A DNA stretch of 64,000 nucleotides from Orientallactaga sibirica (lineage: Eukaryota; Chordata; Mammalia; Rodentia; Dipodidae): contig JAEOAD010001177.1 in the NCBI GenBank assembly GCA_036365145.1, forward strand, positions 248,001 through 312,000, written 5' to 3'. Below are positions 1 through 11,948 of the stretch, piece after piece. Below the pieces are notes generated by a model, which saw nothing but the letters and a program-made list of their open reading frames with translations, had not been told where the DNA came from and ran no database searches. How positions within the stretch are numbered: the stretch's first letter is position 1; each line of letters opens with the position of its first letter. Both the position numbers and the translations under genes were made by a program.

Positions 1-3000
1 GTTTTGAAATATGAATCTGCTAAGTTGTCATGTCTTGTTAGGTTACACAAAGCTGCTGCTGAAGTTGCTGCACTCAACCCAGGGCATAGGAAAGCAACAG
101 GATTCCTAGAACAGAATTAGCTTATTTAACACAGTACAGTGTTTGTTTTCAATGAAGATGTTTGTTTTCCAAAGAAACCTGAAGATGTACTAAGTTGTGG
201 ATATGACACAGGACTGAAAGCAAACTTGCTGCACCATGGAGTGGCAAAGCAACTCATGAGAACAGAAAGTTTCACACCAGTGTTTGCAATGAAGATGTTT
301 GCTAAACAAGCTGGACATTAGAAGTGAGGCAAAACTAAGTTGTACATCTTGTTAGATTACACTGGTTATAGGAAAGTTTGAACTGTACTCAAAAACTGAT
401 AGCAACTCATTCCAAGATGCTGATGTCACAGTTGAGTAATGAACATGTTTGTTTTCTAAACAAACTCGTCATAAGTGAGGTGAAACTACTAAGTTGTACA
501 TCTTACCATATTACACAAACTAGCAAAGTTTGAACTTGCTGCACTCAACCATCTTCGAAGGAGAGCAATTCATTCAGAGAGCAGAACTAGCTTATTTCAA
601 GACTGTACAGTGTTTGGCAATGAAGACGTTTATTTTCTAAACAAACTGCTTTAGAAATGAAGCAAATGTACTACGTTGTACATCTTGTTAGATGACATAA
701 CCTTAGAAAAAGTTTGAACTGGCTGCACTAAACAATAAATTCAGTGTTAGCAACTCATTTAGAACAGAAGAACTGCTTATTTAACACAGTAAAGTGTTCG
801 GACAATGAAGATGTTTGTTTTCCGACGCCACTACTTTAGAAATGAAATGAATCTACTAAGTTGTACATCTTTTTTAGATGACACAAACTAGGAAAGTTTG
901 AACTTGCTGCACTCAACCTTCTTTCAGGAAAGAAAGCAATTCATTCCAAGAACTAGCTTTACTTGACACACAGTGAACAGTGTTCAGCAATGTTAGAAAT
1001 GAAATGAATCTACTAAGTTGTACATCTTGTTAGATTATACAAAAAGGAAACTTTGAACTTCCTGCACTCAACCCTCTTTGTAGGAAAGCAACTCATCTGA
1101 GAACAGAACTAGCTTATTTAACACAGTGCAGTGTTTGGCAATGCAGATGGTCCTAAATGAACTATTTGAGAAATGAGGCGAATCTACTAAGTTGTATATC
1201 TTGTTAGATTACACAAACAAGGAAAGTTTGAACTTACTGCACTCAACCCTCTTTGTAGGAAAGAAGCTCATTCTGAGAACAGAAGTAGCTTATTTAACAC
1301 AGTACAGATTTCGGAAATGAAGATATTTGTTTTCTAAACAGATTACATTAGAAATGAAGTGAATCTACAAAGTTGTACATCTTGTTAGATGACACAAACT
1401 AGGAAAGTTTGAACTTGCTGCACTCAACCTTTTTCATAGGAAAGAAACTCATCCCAAGAGAGGATCTAGCTTACTTCACACAGTACAGTGTTGGCAATGA
1501 ACATGTTTGTTTTCTAAAGAAACTACGTTAGAAATGAGAAAAAAATGACTAAGTTGTACATCTTGTTAGATTACACAAACTGGGAAAGTTTGAACTTGCT
1601 GAACTCAACCAACTTTGTAGGAAAGCAACTCATTCTGAGAGCAGAACTAGCTTATTTCACACAGTACAATTTTCTGCAATGAACATGTTTGTTTTCTGAA
1701 CAAACTACGTTATAAGTGAGATGAATCTACTAAGTTGTACATCTTGCTATTACACAAACTAGGAAAGTTTGAACTTGTTGCACTCAACCTTCCTTGTGGG
1801 AAAGCAACTCATTCCAAGAGCAGAACTACCTTATTTCACACAGTAAGTACAATGTTCAGAAATGAACATTTTGTTTTCTCAAACAAACTACTTGATAAAT
1901 GAGGCGAATCTACTAGGGTTGTACATCTTGTTAGATTACACAAACAAGGAAAGTTTGAACGTCTGCACTCAAACTTTTCAGAGAAAAGAAATTCCCTAGA
2001 ACAGAAGTACCTTATTTAAAACAGTACAGTGTTCGGCAATGAAGATGTTTGTTTTCTAAACAAAGTACTTTAGAAATGAATGCGAATCTACTAAGTTGTA
2101 TATCTTGTTAGATTACACAAACTAGGAAAGTTTGAATTGCTGCACTCATCCTTCTTCGCAGGAAAGCTACTCATTCTAATAGCAGAACAGAACTATCTTT
2201 CTTCACAGTAAGTACAGTGTGAAAATGAACATGTTTGTTTTCTACAAAAACGAAATTAGAAATGGAATACATCTACTAAGTTGTACATCTTGTTAGATTA
2301 CACAAACTACGACAGTTTGAAATTGCTGCACTCATCCTTCCTCGTGGGAAAGCTACTCATTCCAATAGCAGAACTAGCCTACTTCACACAGTAAGTACAG
2401 TGTGTGGAAATGAACATGTTTGTTTTCTAAACAAACTACATTAGAAATTAGCCAAATCTACTAACGTGTACATCTTGTTAGATTACACAAACAAGGAAAG
2501 TTTGAACTTGCTGCACTCAACCTTCCTCGTAGGAAAGCAACTCATTCCAAGAACAGAACTAGCTTTCTTCACACAGTACAGTGTTCGGGAATGAACTTAT
2601 TTGTTAGCTAAACAAACTACATTAGCAGTGAGGTGAACCTACTAAGTTGTACTTCTTGTTAGATAACACAAACAAGGAAAGTTTGAACTTGCTGCACTCA
2701 ACCCACTTCATAAGAAAGCAACTCATTCCGAGAACAGATCCAACTTATTAAACATAGTACTGTGTTCGCAATGAAGATGTTTGTTTTCCATACAAACCAC
2801 TTCAGAAACGAGGCGAATCTACTAAGTTGTACATCTTGTTAGAAGGCACTAACTAGGAAAGTTTCATCTTGCTGCACTCAACCTTCTTCGTAGGAAAGCA
2901 ACTCATTCCAAGAGCAGAACTAGCTTACTTCACACAGTAAGTGCAGTGTTCGGAAATGAACATGTTTGTTTTCAAAACAAACTACTTTGGAAATGAATCA

Positions 3001-3691
3001 AATCTACTAAGTTGTACATCTTGCTGAATTACACAAACAAGGAAAGTTTGAACTTGCTGCAATCAACACACTTTGGAGGAAAGCAACTCATTCCAAGAAC
3101 AGAACTAGCTTATTTAACACAGTACAGTGTTCAGCAATAAGGATGTTTGTTTTCTAAAAAAAGTACTTTAGAAATGAAGTGTATCTACTAAGTTGTACAT
3201 CTTGTTAGATGACACTAACTGTGAAAGTTTGAACTTGCTGCAGTCAATCTTCTTAGCAGGAAAGCAACTCATTCCAAGAGCAAAACTACCTTACTTCACA
3301 CAGTAAGTACAGTGTTCGGAAATGAACATGTTTGTTTTCTCAAGAAACTTCCTTAGAAATGAGGCAAATCTACTAAGTTGTAAATCTTGATAGATTATAC
3401 AAATTTAGAATGTTTGAAATTTCTGGATTCAACCATCTTCGTAGGAAAGCAACTAATCCTGAGAGCAGAACTAGGTTATGTCACACTTTACAGTGTTCGG
3501 TAATGAAGATGTTAGTTTTCTAAACTAACTACTTTGGAATTCAGGGGAAACTACTACTTTGCATGTCTTGTTAGATTACACAAAAAACGAAAGTTTGAAC
3601 TTTCTGCACTCAACCTTCTTCATGGAAAAGCAACTCATTCCAAGAGCAGAACTAGCTTACTTCACATAGTACACTGTTCAGGAATGAAGAT

Positions 3692-3710
3692 GTTTGTTTT
3701 CTAAACAAAC
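3692..3710. repeat. Conserved 19-bp dyad of the satellite monomer (representative, left arm)
   Basis: GTTTGTTTTCTAAACAAAC has perfect 8-bp arms (GTTTGTTT / AAACAAAC) around TCT. Most monomers in both arms carry it exactly or with one change, in the same monomer position. It can form a small hairpin or be read as a symmetric protein site. It is among the best-conserved parts of the monomer. Confidence 0.85.
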
Positions 3711-5196
3711 TACTTCAGATATTAGACGAATCTACTAAGTTGTACATCTTGTTAGATTACACAAAGAAGGAAAGTTTGAACTTCCTGCACTCAACTCTCT
3801 TCGTAGGGAAAGCAACTCATTCTGAGAGCAGAAGTAGCTTATTTCACACAGGACAGTGTTTGGCAATGATGATGTTTGTTTTCTAAAGAATCTACTTTAG
3901 AAATGAAGCGCATCTATGATGTTGTGCATATTTTAGATGACACAAACTAGGAAAGTCTGAACTTGCTGCACTCAACCTTCTTCGTAGGAAAGCAACTCAT
4001 TCCAAGAGCAGAACTAGCTTACTTCACACAGTACAGTGTTCTGCAATGAGCATGTTTGTTTTCCAAACAAGCTATGTTAGAAGTGAGGCGAATCTACTAA
4101 GTTGTACATCTTGTTAGATTACACAAACTAGGAAAGTTTGAACTTCCTACATTAAACCTTCTTTGTGGGAAAGCAACTCATTCCAAGAGCAGAACTAGCT
4201 AACTTCACACTATAAATACAGTGTTCAGAAATGAACATGTTTGTTTTCTAAACAAACTATGATAGAAATGAGGTGAATCTTCTAAGTTGTACATCTTAGG
4301 AAAGTTTGAACTTGCTGGACTCAACCCTCATCCTAGGAAAGCAACTCATTCCAAGAGCAGAAATAGCTTATTTCACACAGTAAGTACAGTGTATGGAAAT
4401 AATCATATTTGTTTTCTAAGCAAACTACGTTAGAAATGACTCGAATGTACTAAGTTGTACATGTTGTTAGATTACACAAACAAGGAAAGTTTGAACTTGC
4501 TGGACTCAACCGTCTTCGTAGGAAAGCAACTCATTCTGAGAACAGAACTAGCTTATTTAAAACATTACAGTGTTTGGCAAAAAGATGTGTTTTCTGAACA
4601 ATGTACTTTAGAAATGAAGCAAATCTACTGAGTTGTACTTCTTGTTAGATGACAAAAACAAGGAAAGTTTGAATTTGCTGCACTCAACATTCTTCGCAGG
4701 AAAGCACGTCATTCCAAGAGCAGAACTAGCTTACTTCGCACAGTACAGTGTTCATCAATGAACATGTTTGTTTTCTAAACAAACTAACGTAGTAGTGAGG
4801 TGAATCTACTAAGTTGTACATCTCATTAGATTACATAAACAAGGAAAGTTTGAACTTGCTGCACTCATCCCTCTTCGTAGGAAAGCAACTCATTCCGAGA
4901 ACAGAACTAGCTTATTTAACACAGTACAGTGTTCGGCAATGAAGATGATTGTTTTCTAAATGAACTACCATAGAAACGAAGTGAATCAACTAAATTGTAC
5001 ATCTTGTTAGATGACACAAACTAGGAAAGTTTGAAGTTGCTGCACTCAACCTTCTTGGTGGGAAAGCAACCAATTCCAAGAGCAGAACTAGCTTACTGCA
5101 CACACTACAGTGTTTGGCAATGAACATGTTGGTTTTCTAAACAAACTACATGAGAAGTGAGTCGAATCTACTAAGTTGTACATCTTCTTCTATTAC

Positions 5197-5252
5197 ACAA
5201 ACTAGGAAAGTTTGAACTTGCTACACTCAGCCTTCTTCTTGGAAAAGCAACT
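5197..5252 (+). repeat. Upstream copy of 56-bp duplication flanking the solo LTR
   Basis: A 56-bp piece of satellite, from ACAAACTAGG to AAAGCAACT, is repeated at 5,647-5,702 immediately after the LTR. The two copies differ at one base (GGAAAAGC versus GGGAAAGC) and share a private variant, CTACACTCAGCC, in place of the usual CTGCACTCAACC. This is far longer than the 5-bp target duplication expected for an ERVL-MaLR insertion. Confidence 0.9.
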
Positions 5253-5649
5253 TGTGGTAGTTTGAATATATGTCCCCCCAATATATTCAGTGTTTTATTA
5301 TTTTATAGTTTGCATCTGCAATCACCTTGCTAGAGGCAAGGTCACTGGGGGCCGGTCTTAAGGTGTGGTGATGGTTTGAGATTCCATTGTAAAGATATGC
5401 AAATGTGCCTAGCAGGAGTTCCTGAAGTGTGCTGTGTGACCTTTTGGGCAGTTTTTTGTTTTGCTCTGTGTGCTGTGGTGGCTGGTTGGTTTCTCTCTCT
5501 CTCTGCTTGGCCCTGTGGAGAGCAGGCTGCTTCTCTTGCCATTATGGAACTTCCCCTGGATCTGTAAGCTTCAATAAATAATATCCCTTCCTCCATAACT
5601 GTGCCTGGTCTGGAAGTTCATCTCAGCGAACCTGAAGCTGTCTGTAACA
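5253..5649 (+). mobile_element. Solo LTR, ERVL-MaLR (ORR1/MT-like)
   Basis: A 397-bp non-satellite insert begins TGTGGTAGTTTGAATATATG and ends CTGTAACA, the TG...CA form of a retroviral LTR. A polyadenylation signal AATAAA lies at 5,573-5,578, and a CT-rich tract at about 5,490-5,505. The opening and the GGTCACTGGGGGCC segment resemble rodent MaLR LTRs as I remember them; the exact subfamily is not determined. No internal retroviral sequence and no second LTR are present, so it is a solo LTR. A diverged fragment of the same LTR family lies inside the retrovirus at 57,553-57,840 in the same orientation. The reading frames at 5,342-5,596 and 5,376-5,567 lie wholly inside the LTR and are not genes. 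Confidence 0.75.
5573..5578 (+). promoter_or_regulatory. AATAAA polyadenylation signal of the solo LTR
   Basis: AATAAA occurs in the context TTCAATAAATAATATC, about 70 bp before the LTR end. This is a usual place for an LTR polyadenylation signal. Confidence 0.6.
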
Positions 5650-6399
5650 AACTAGGAAAGTTTGAACTTGCTACACTCAGCCTTCTTCTTGGGAAAGCAA
5701 CTCATTCCAAGAACAGAACTAGCTTACTTCACACAGTAAGTACGGTGTTTGGAAATGAAAATATTTGTTTTCTAAACAAACTACTTTAGAAATGAAGCAA
5801 ATCTACTAAGTTGTACATCTTGTTAGATGACACAAACTAGGAAAGTTTGAACTTGTTGCACTCAACTTTCTTCCTGGGAAATCAACACATTCCAATAGCA
5901 GAATTTGCTTACTTCACACAGTACAGTGTTCGGGAATGAACATATTTGTTTTCTAAACAAACTACGATAGAAGTGAGGGAAATCCACTAAGTTGTACATA
6001 TTGTTAGACTACACAAACAAGGGAAGTTTGAACTTGCTGCACTCAACACATTCGTAGGAAAGCAACTCATTCCGAGAACAGAACTACCTTATTTAACACA
6101 ATACAGTGTTCGGCCATGAAGATGTTTGTTTTCTAAACAAACTACTTTAGAAATGAAGTGAATCTACTCAGTTGTACATCTTATTAGATTACACAAACTA
6201 GGAAAGTTTTAACTTGCTGCACCCACCCTTCTTCGTGGGAAAGCAACTCATTCCAATAGCAGAACTAGGTTACCTCACACAGCACACTGTTCCGCAATGA
6301 ACATATTTGTTTTCTAAACCAACTACGTTAGAAGTGAGGTGAATCTACTAAGTTGTACGTCTTGTTAGATTACACAAAGAAGGAAACTTTGAAGTTGCT

Positions 6400-8510
6400 G
6401 CACTCAACCCACTTGGTAGGAAAGCAACTCATTCCTAGAACAGAATTAGCTTATTTAACACAGTACAGTGTTCGGCAATGAAGATGTTTGTTTTCCAAAG
6501 AAACTACTTTAGAAATTAAGCGAATCTACTAAGTTGTACATCTTGTTAGATGACACAAACTAGGAAAGTTTGAACTTGCTGCACTCAACCTCCTTCTTGG
6601 GAAAGCAACTCATTCCGAGAACAGATCTAGCTTATTTCACACAGTACAGTGTTTGGCAATGAAGATGTTTGTTTTCTAAACAAACTACATTAGAAGTGAG
6701 GCAAATGTACTAAGTTGTACATCTTGTTAGATTACACAAACTAGGAAAGTTTGAATTTTCTGTACTCAAAATTCTTCGTGGGATAGCAACTCATTCCAAG
6801 AGCAGACTAGCTTACTTCACACAGTACAGTGCTCGGTAATGAACATGTTTGTTTTCTAAACAAACTACGTCATAAGTGAGGTGAAACTACTAAGTTGTAC
6901 ACATAGATATTACACAAACTAGCAAAGTTTGAACTTGCTGCACTCAACCATCTTCGTAGGAGAGCAACTCATTCCGAGAGCAGAACTAGCTTATTTCACA
7001 CAGTACAGTCTTTGGCAATGAAGACGTTTATTTTCTAAACAAACTGCTTTAGAAATGAAGCAAATGTACTACGTTGTACATCTTGTTAGATGACATAACC
7101 TAGAAAAGCTTGAACTGGCTGCACTAAACCCACTTCGTAGGAAAGCAACTCATTCCGAGAACAGAACAAACTTATTTAACACAGTAAAGTGTTCGACAAT
7201 GAAGATGTTTGTTTTCCGACGCCACTACTTTAGAAATGAAATGAATCTACTAAGTTGTACATCTTTTTAGATGACACAAACTAGGAAAGTTTGAACTTGC
7301 TGCACTCAACCTTCTTCGTAGGAAAGCAACTCATTCCACGAGTAGAACTAGCTTACTTGACACAGTACAGTGTTCAGCAATGTTAGAAATGAGTCGAATC
7401 TACTAAGTTGTACATCGAGTTAGATTATGCAAAAAAGGAAACTTTGAACTTCCTGCACTCAACCCTCTTTGTAGGAAAGCAACTCATCTGAGAACAGAAC
7501 TAGCTTATTTAACACAGTGCAGTGTTCGGCAATGCAGATGGTCCTAAATGAACTATTTGAGAAATGAAGCGAATCTACTCAGTTGTATATCTTGTTAGTT
7601 TACACAAACAAGGAAAGTTTGAACTTACTGCACTCAACCCTCTTCCTAGGAAAGAAGCTCATTCCGAGAACAGAAGTAGCTTATTTAACACAGTACAGAT
7701 TTCGGAAATGAAGATATTTGTTTTCTAAACAGATTACATTAGAAATGAAGCGAATCTACAAAGTTGTACATCTTGTTAGATGACACAAACTAGGAAAGTT
7801 TGAACTTTCTGCACTCAAGCTTCTTCATAGGAAAGAAACTCATCCCAAGAGAGGATCTAGCTTACTTCACACAGTACCGTGTTGGCAATGAACATGTTTG
7901 TTTTCTAAACAAACTACGTTAGAAATGAGGCAAAATGACTAAGTTGTACATCTTGATAGATTACACAAACTGGGAAAGTTTGAACTTGCTGAACTCAACC
8001 AACTTCGTAGGAAAGCAACTCATTCTGAGAGCAGAACTAGCTTATTTCACACAGTACAATTTTCTGCAATGAACATGTTTGTTTTCTGAACAAAATACGT
8101 TATAAGTGAGATGAATCTACTAAGTTGTACATCTTGCTATTACACAAACTAGGAAAGTTTGAACTTGTTGCACTCAACCTTCCTTGTGGGAAAGCAACTC
8201 ATTCCAAGAGCAGAACTACCTTCCTTCACACAGTAAGTACAATGTTCAGAAATGAACATTTTGTTTTCTAAACAAACTACTTGATAAATGAGGCGAATCT
8301 ACTAGGTTGTATATCTTGTTAGATTACACAAACAAGGAAAGTTTGAACGTCTGCACTCAAACTTTTTCGTAGAAAAGAAATTCATTGCGAGAACAGAAGT
8401 ACCTTATTTAAAACAGTACAGTGTTCAGCAATGAAGATGTTTGTTTTCTAAACAAAGTACTTTAGAAATGAAGCGAATCTACTAAGTTGTATATTTTGTT
8501 AGATGACACG
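6400..8510 (+). repeat. Duplicate of window positions ~1-2,110 (offset ~6.4 kb)
   Basis: Private variants occur in the same order in both places. Examples are TGAAGACGTTTATTTTC (621 and 7,019), TACTACGTTGTACATC, TTTTCCGACGCCACTAC, the truncated unit CAGCAATGTTAGAAATGA, and the unusual GCAGATGGTCCTAAATGA. The offset is about 6,398 bp. Similarity fades after about 2,110 / 8,510. The upstream copy runs off the start of the window, so its full length is unknown. Confidence 0.85.
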
Positions 8511-11500
8511 AAGTAGGAAAGTTTGAACTTGCTGCACTTAACCTTCTTCCGAGGAAAGCGAGTCATTCAAAGAGCAGAACTATCTTACTTCACACAGTAC
8601 AGTGTTCGGCAGTGAACATGTTTGTTTTCTAAATAACCTACTTTAGAATTAAGGTATATCTACTAAGTTGTACATCTTGATAGATCACACAAATAGGGAA
8701 GTCTGAACTTGCTGGACTCAACCTTCTTTGTAGGAAAGCAACTCATTCCAAGAGCAGAAGTATCTTACTACACACAGTACAGTGTTCGGCAATGAACATG
8801 TTTGCTTTCTAAAAAAAATACGTTAGAAGTGAGGCGAATCTAGTAAGGTGTACATCTTGTCAGATTACACAAACAAGGAAAGTTTGAACTTGCTGCACTC
8901 AACACTCCTCGCAGGAAAACAACTTATTCTGAGAATAGAACTAGCTTACTTAACAAAGTACTGTGTTTGGCAATGATGATGTTTGTTTTCTGAACAAACT
9001 ACTTTAGAAATGTAGTGAATCTACGAAGTTGTACATCATGTTAGATTACACAAACTAGGAAAGTTTGAACTTGCTGCACTCAACCTTCTTCGTGGGAAAG
9101 CAACTCATTCCAATAGCAGAAGTAGCTTACTTCACACAGTACAGTGTTCGGCAGTGAATATATTTGTTTTCTAAACAAACTATGTTAGAAGTGAAGTGTA
9201 TCTACTAAGTTTTATGTCTTTTGAGATTAAACAAACAAGGAAAGGTTGAACTTGCTGCACTCAACCCACTTCGGAGGGAAGAAACTCACTACGAGAACAG
9301 AACTAGCTTATTTTACACAGTACAGTGTTCGGCAATGAAGATATTCGTTTTCTAAACAAACTACTTTACAATTGAGGCGAATCTACTATGTTGTACATCT
9401 TGTTAGATGACAAAAACTAGGAACGTCTGAACTTTCTTCACTCAACCTTCTTCGTAGGAAAGCAACTCATTCCAAGAGCAGAACTAGCTTACTTCACACA
9501 ATACAGTGTTCGGCAATGAACATGTTTGTTTTCTAACCAAAATACTTTAGAATTGTGGTGAATCTACTGTGTTGTCCATTTATTTAGATGACACAAAGTA
9601 GGAAAGTCTGAACTTGCTGCACTCAACCTGCTTTGTAGGAAAGCAACTCACTCCAAGAGCAGAACTAGCTTACTTCACACAGTATAGTGTTTGGCAATGA
9701 ACATGTTTGTTTTCTAAACAAGCTACGTTTGAAGTGAGGTGAATCTACTAAGCTGTACATCTTGTGAGATTACACAAACTAGGAAAGCTTGAACTTGCTA
9801 CACTCAACCTTCTTCGTGGGAAAGCAACTCATTCCAAGAACAGAACTAGCTTACTTCACACAGTAAGTAAGTGTTCGCAAATGAACATGTTTGTGTTCTA
9901 AATAAACTACGTTAGAAATGAGGCGAAGCTACTAAGTGGTACATCGTGTTAGATTTCACAAACAAGGAAAGTTTGAACTTGCTGCACTCAACCCACTTCG
10001 TAGGAAAGCAACTCATTCTGACAAGAAAACTAGCTTATTTCACACAGCACAGTGTTCAACAATGAAGATCTTTGTTTTCTAAACAAACTGCTTTAGAAAT
10101 GAAGCAAATCTATTAAGTTGTACATCTTGTTAGATGACATTAACTAGGAAAGATTTAACTTGCTGCACTCAACCTTCTTTGTAGGAAAGCAACTCATTCC
10201 AAGAGCAGAACTAGCTTACTTCAAACAGTACAGTGTGCAGCAATGAAGATGTTTGTTTCTAAACAAACTACTTTAGAAATGAGGAGAACCTACTAAGTTG
10301 TACATCTTGTTAGATGACACTAACTAGGAAAGTTTGAACATGCTGCACTCAACCTTCTTCGTGGGAAAGCAACTCATTCCAAGAGCAGAACTAGCTTACT
10401 TCACACAGTAGGTACAAGGTTCAGAAATGAACATATTTTTTTTCTAAACAAACTACGTTAGAAATGAAGCAAATCTACTAAGTTGTACATGTAGTTAGAT
10501 GACACAAACTACGAAAGTTTGATCTGGCTGCACTCAACTTTCTTCGTGGGAAAGCAACTAATTCCAAGAAGAGAACTAGCTTACTTCACACAGTACAATG
10601 TTCAGCAATGAACATGTTTGTTTTCTAAACAAACTACGTTAGAAATGAGGAGAAACTACTAAGTTGTACATCTAGATAGATTACACAAACTAGGAAAGTT
10701 TTATCTTACTACACTCAACCCTCTTCGTCGGAAAAAAACTCATTCTGAGAGCAGAACTAACTTATTTCACATAGTACAGTGTTTGGCAATGAAGATATTT
10801 GTTTTCTAAACAAAGTAAGTTAGAAGTGAGGAGAATCAAATAAGTTGTACATCTTGTTAGATTACACAAACAAGGAAAGATTGAACTTGCTGCACTACTT
10901 CTTCGTGGGAAAGCAACTCATTCCAAGAGCAGAACTAGCTTATTTCACAAAGTATAGTGTTGGGCAATGAACATGTTTGTTTTCTAAAAAAACTACTTTA
11001 GAAATGAGGCGAATCTACTAAGTTGTACATCTTGTTACATTACACAAACTATGAAAGTTTGAACTTGCTGCACTCAACCTTATTCGTGGGAAAGCAACTC
11101 ATTCCAAGAGCAGAAATAGCTTACTTCACACAGTAAGTACAGTGTTCGGAAATGAACAAGTTTGTTTTCTAAACAAACTACGTTAGAATTGAGGTAAATC
11201 TACTAAGTTGTATATCTTGTTAGATTACACAAACAATGAAAGTTTGAACTTGCTGCACTCAACCCTCTTTGTAGGAAAGGAACTCATTCCGAGAATGAAA
11301 CTAGCTTATTTAACACAGTACAGTGTTCGGCAATGAAGATGTTTGTTTTCTAAAGAAACTACTTTGGAAATGAAGTGAATCTACTAAGTTGTACATCTTG
11401 TTAGATGACACAAACTAGGAAAGTTTGAACTTGGTGCACTGAAGCTACTTCGTGGGAATGCAACTCATTCAAAGAACAGAACTAGCTTACTTCACACAGT

Positions 11501-11762
11501 ACAGTGTTCGGGAATGAAAATGTTTCTTTTCTAAAGAAACGACATTAGAAATGAAATAATCTACTAAGTTGTACATCTTGTTACATTACACAAACTAGGA
11601 CAGTTTGAACTTGCTGAACTCAACCTTCTTCATGAGAAAGCAACTCATTCCAATAGCAGAACTACCTTACTTCACACAGTACAGTGTTCGGCAATGAACA
11701 TCTTTGTTTTCTAAACAATCTACGTTTGAAGTGAGGCGAATCTACTAAGTTATACATGTTGT

Positions 11763-11777
11763 AAGATTACACAAACA
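11763..11777 (+). repeat. Target site duplication, left side of the B1 SINE
   Basis: AAGATTACACAAACA (15 bp) directly precedes the SINE and is repeated after its poly-A tail at 11,947-11,961. It is part of the normal satellite monomer. This is the expected mark of LINE-1-machinery retroposition into an existing array. Confidence 0.9.
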
Positions 11778-11948
11778 GGCCGGGCGTGGTGGCACACACC
11801 TTTAATCCCAGCACTCGGGAGGCAGAGGTAGGAGGATCGCCGTGAGTTCGAGGCCACCCTGAGACTACATTGTGAATTCCAGGTCAGCCTGAGCCAGAGT
11901 GAGACCCTACCTCGAAAAACCAAAAAAAAAAAAAAAAAAAAAAAAAAA
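11778..11948 (+). mobile_element. B1-type (7SL-derived) SINE with poly-A tail
   Basis: A body of about 144 bp begins GGCCGGGCGTGGTGGCACAC and continues TTTAATCCCAGCACTCGGGA, then GTTCGAGGCC (Pol III B-box region), then GAGACCCTACCTCGAAAAAC. A poly-A run of about 27 bases follows. The element is full length, in plus orientation, and flanked by a perfect 15-bp target duplication, which suggests a fairly recent insertion. The 7SL-derived start and TTTAATCCCAGCACTCGGGAGG identify a rodent B1. The middle (GGATCGCCGTGAGTTCG, CCACCCTGAGACTACAT) differs from murid B1 and resembles copies I associate with jerboas. That last attribution is uncertain. Confidence 0.93.

Larger units (their letters stand above)
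1..5252 (+). repeat. Satellite array, plus orientation, segment 1 (~181-bp monomer)
   Basis: This is a tandem array of diverged monomers averaging about 181 bp. Landmarks in order are GAATCTACTAAGTTGTACAT, TTAGAT(T/G)ACACAAAC, GGAAAGTTTGAACTTGCTG, CTTCGTAGGAAAGCAACTC, CAGAACTAGCTTA, CACAGTACAGTGTTCGG and GTTTGTTTTCTAAACAAAC. A variant with CAGTAAGTACAGTG is 4 bp longer. Roughly 29 monomers fit here. The first 800 bases are unusually ragged, with small insertions and aberrant stretches (around 40-110 and 380-430) compared with the better-preserved duplicate at about 6,400-7,200. A shortened unit near 980 lacks about 30 bp of the dyad region and recurs at about 7,380. I do not recognise the family name. 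Reading frames here (e.g. 139-321) are repeat-derived and not credible genes. Confidence 0.97.
5647..11777 (+). repeat. Satellite array, plus orientation, segment 2
   Basis: The array resumes after the LTR, starting with the downstream copy of the 56-bp flanking duplication (5,647-5,702). It continues as about 33 monomers in the same orientation. Two subtypes tend to alternate. One has TAGATGACACAAACTAGG, CCAAGAGCAGAACTAGCTTACTTCAC and GAACATG. The other has TAGATTACACAAACAAGG, CCGAGAACAGAACTAGCTTATTTAAC and GAAGATG. The part at about 6,400-8,510 duplicates the start of the window. No other inserted element was seen. Confidence 0.95.

Noticed and set aside
1840..1860. CAGTAAGTACAG in many monomers resembles a splice donor
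   Set aside because: It is a 4-bp length variant of CAGTACAG within the satellite. No exon or matching acceptor structure exists around it.
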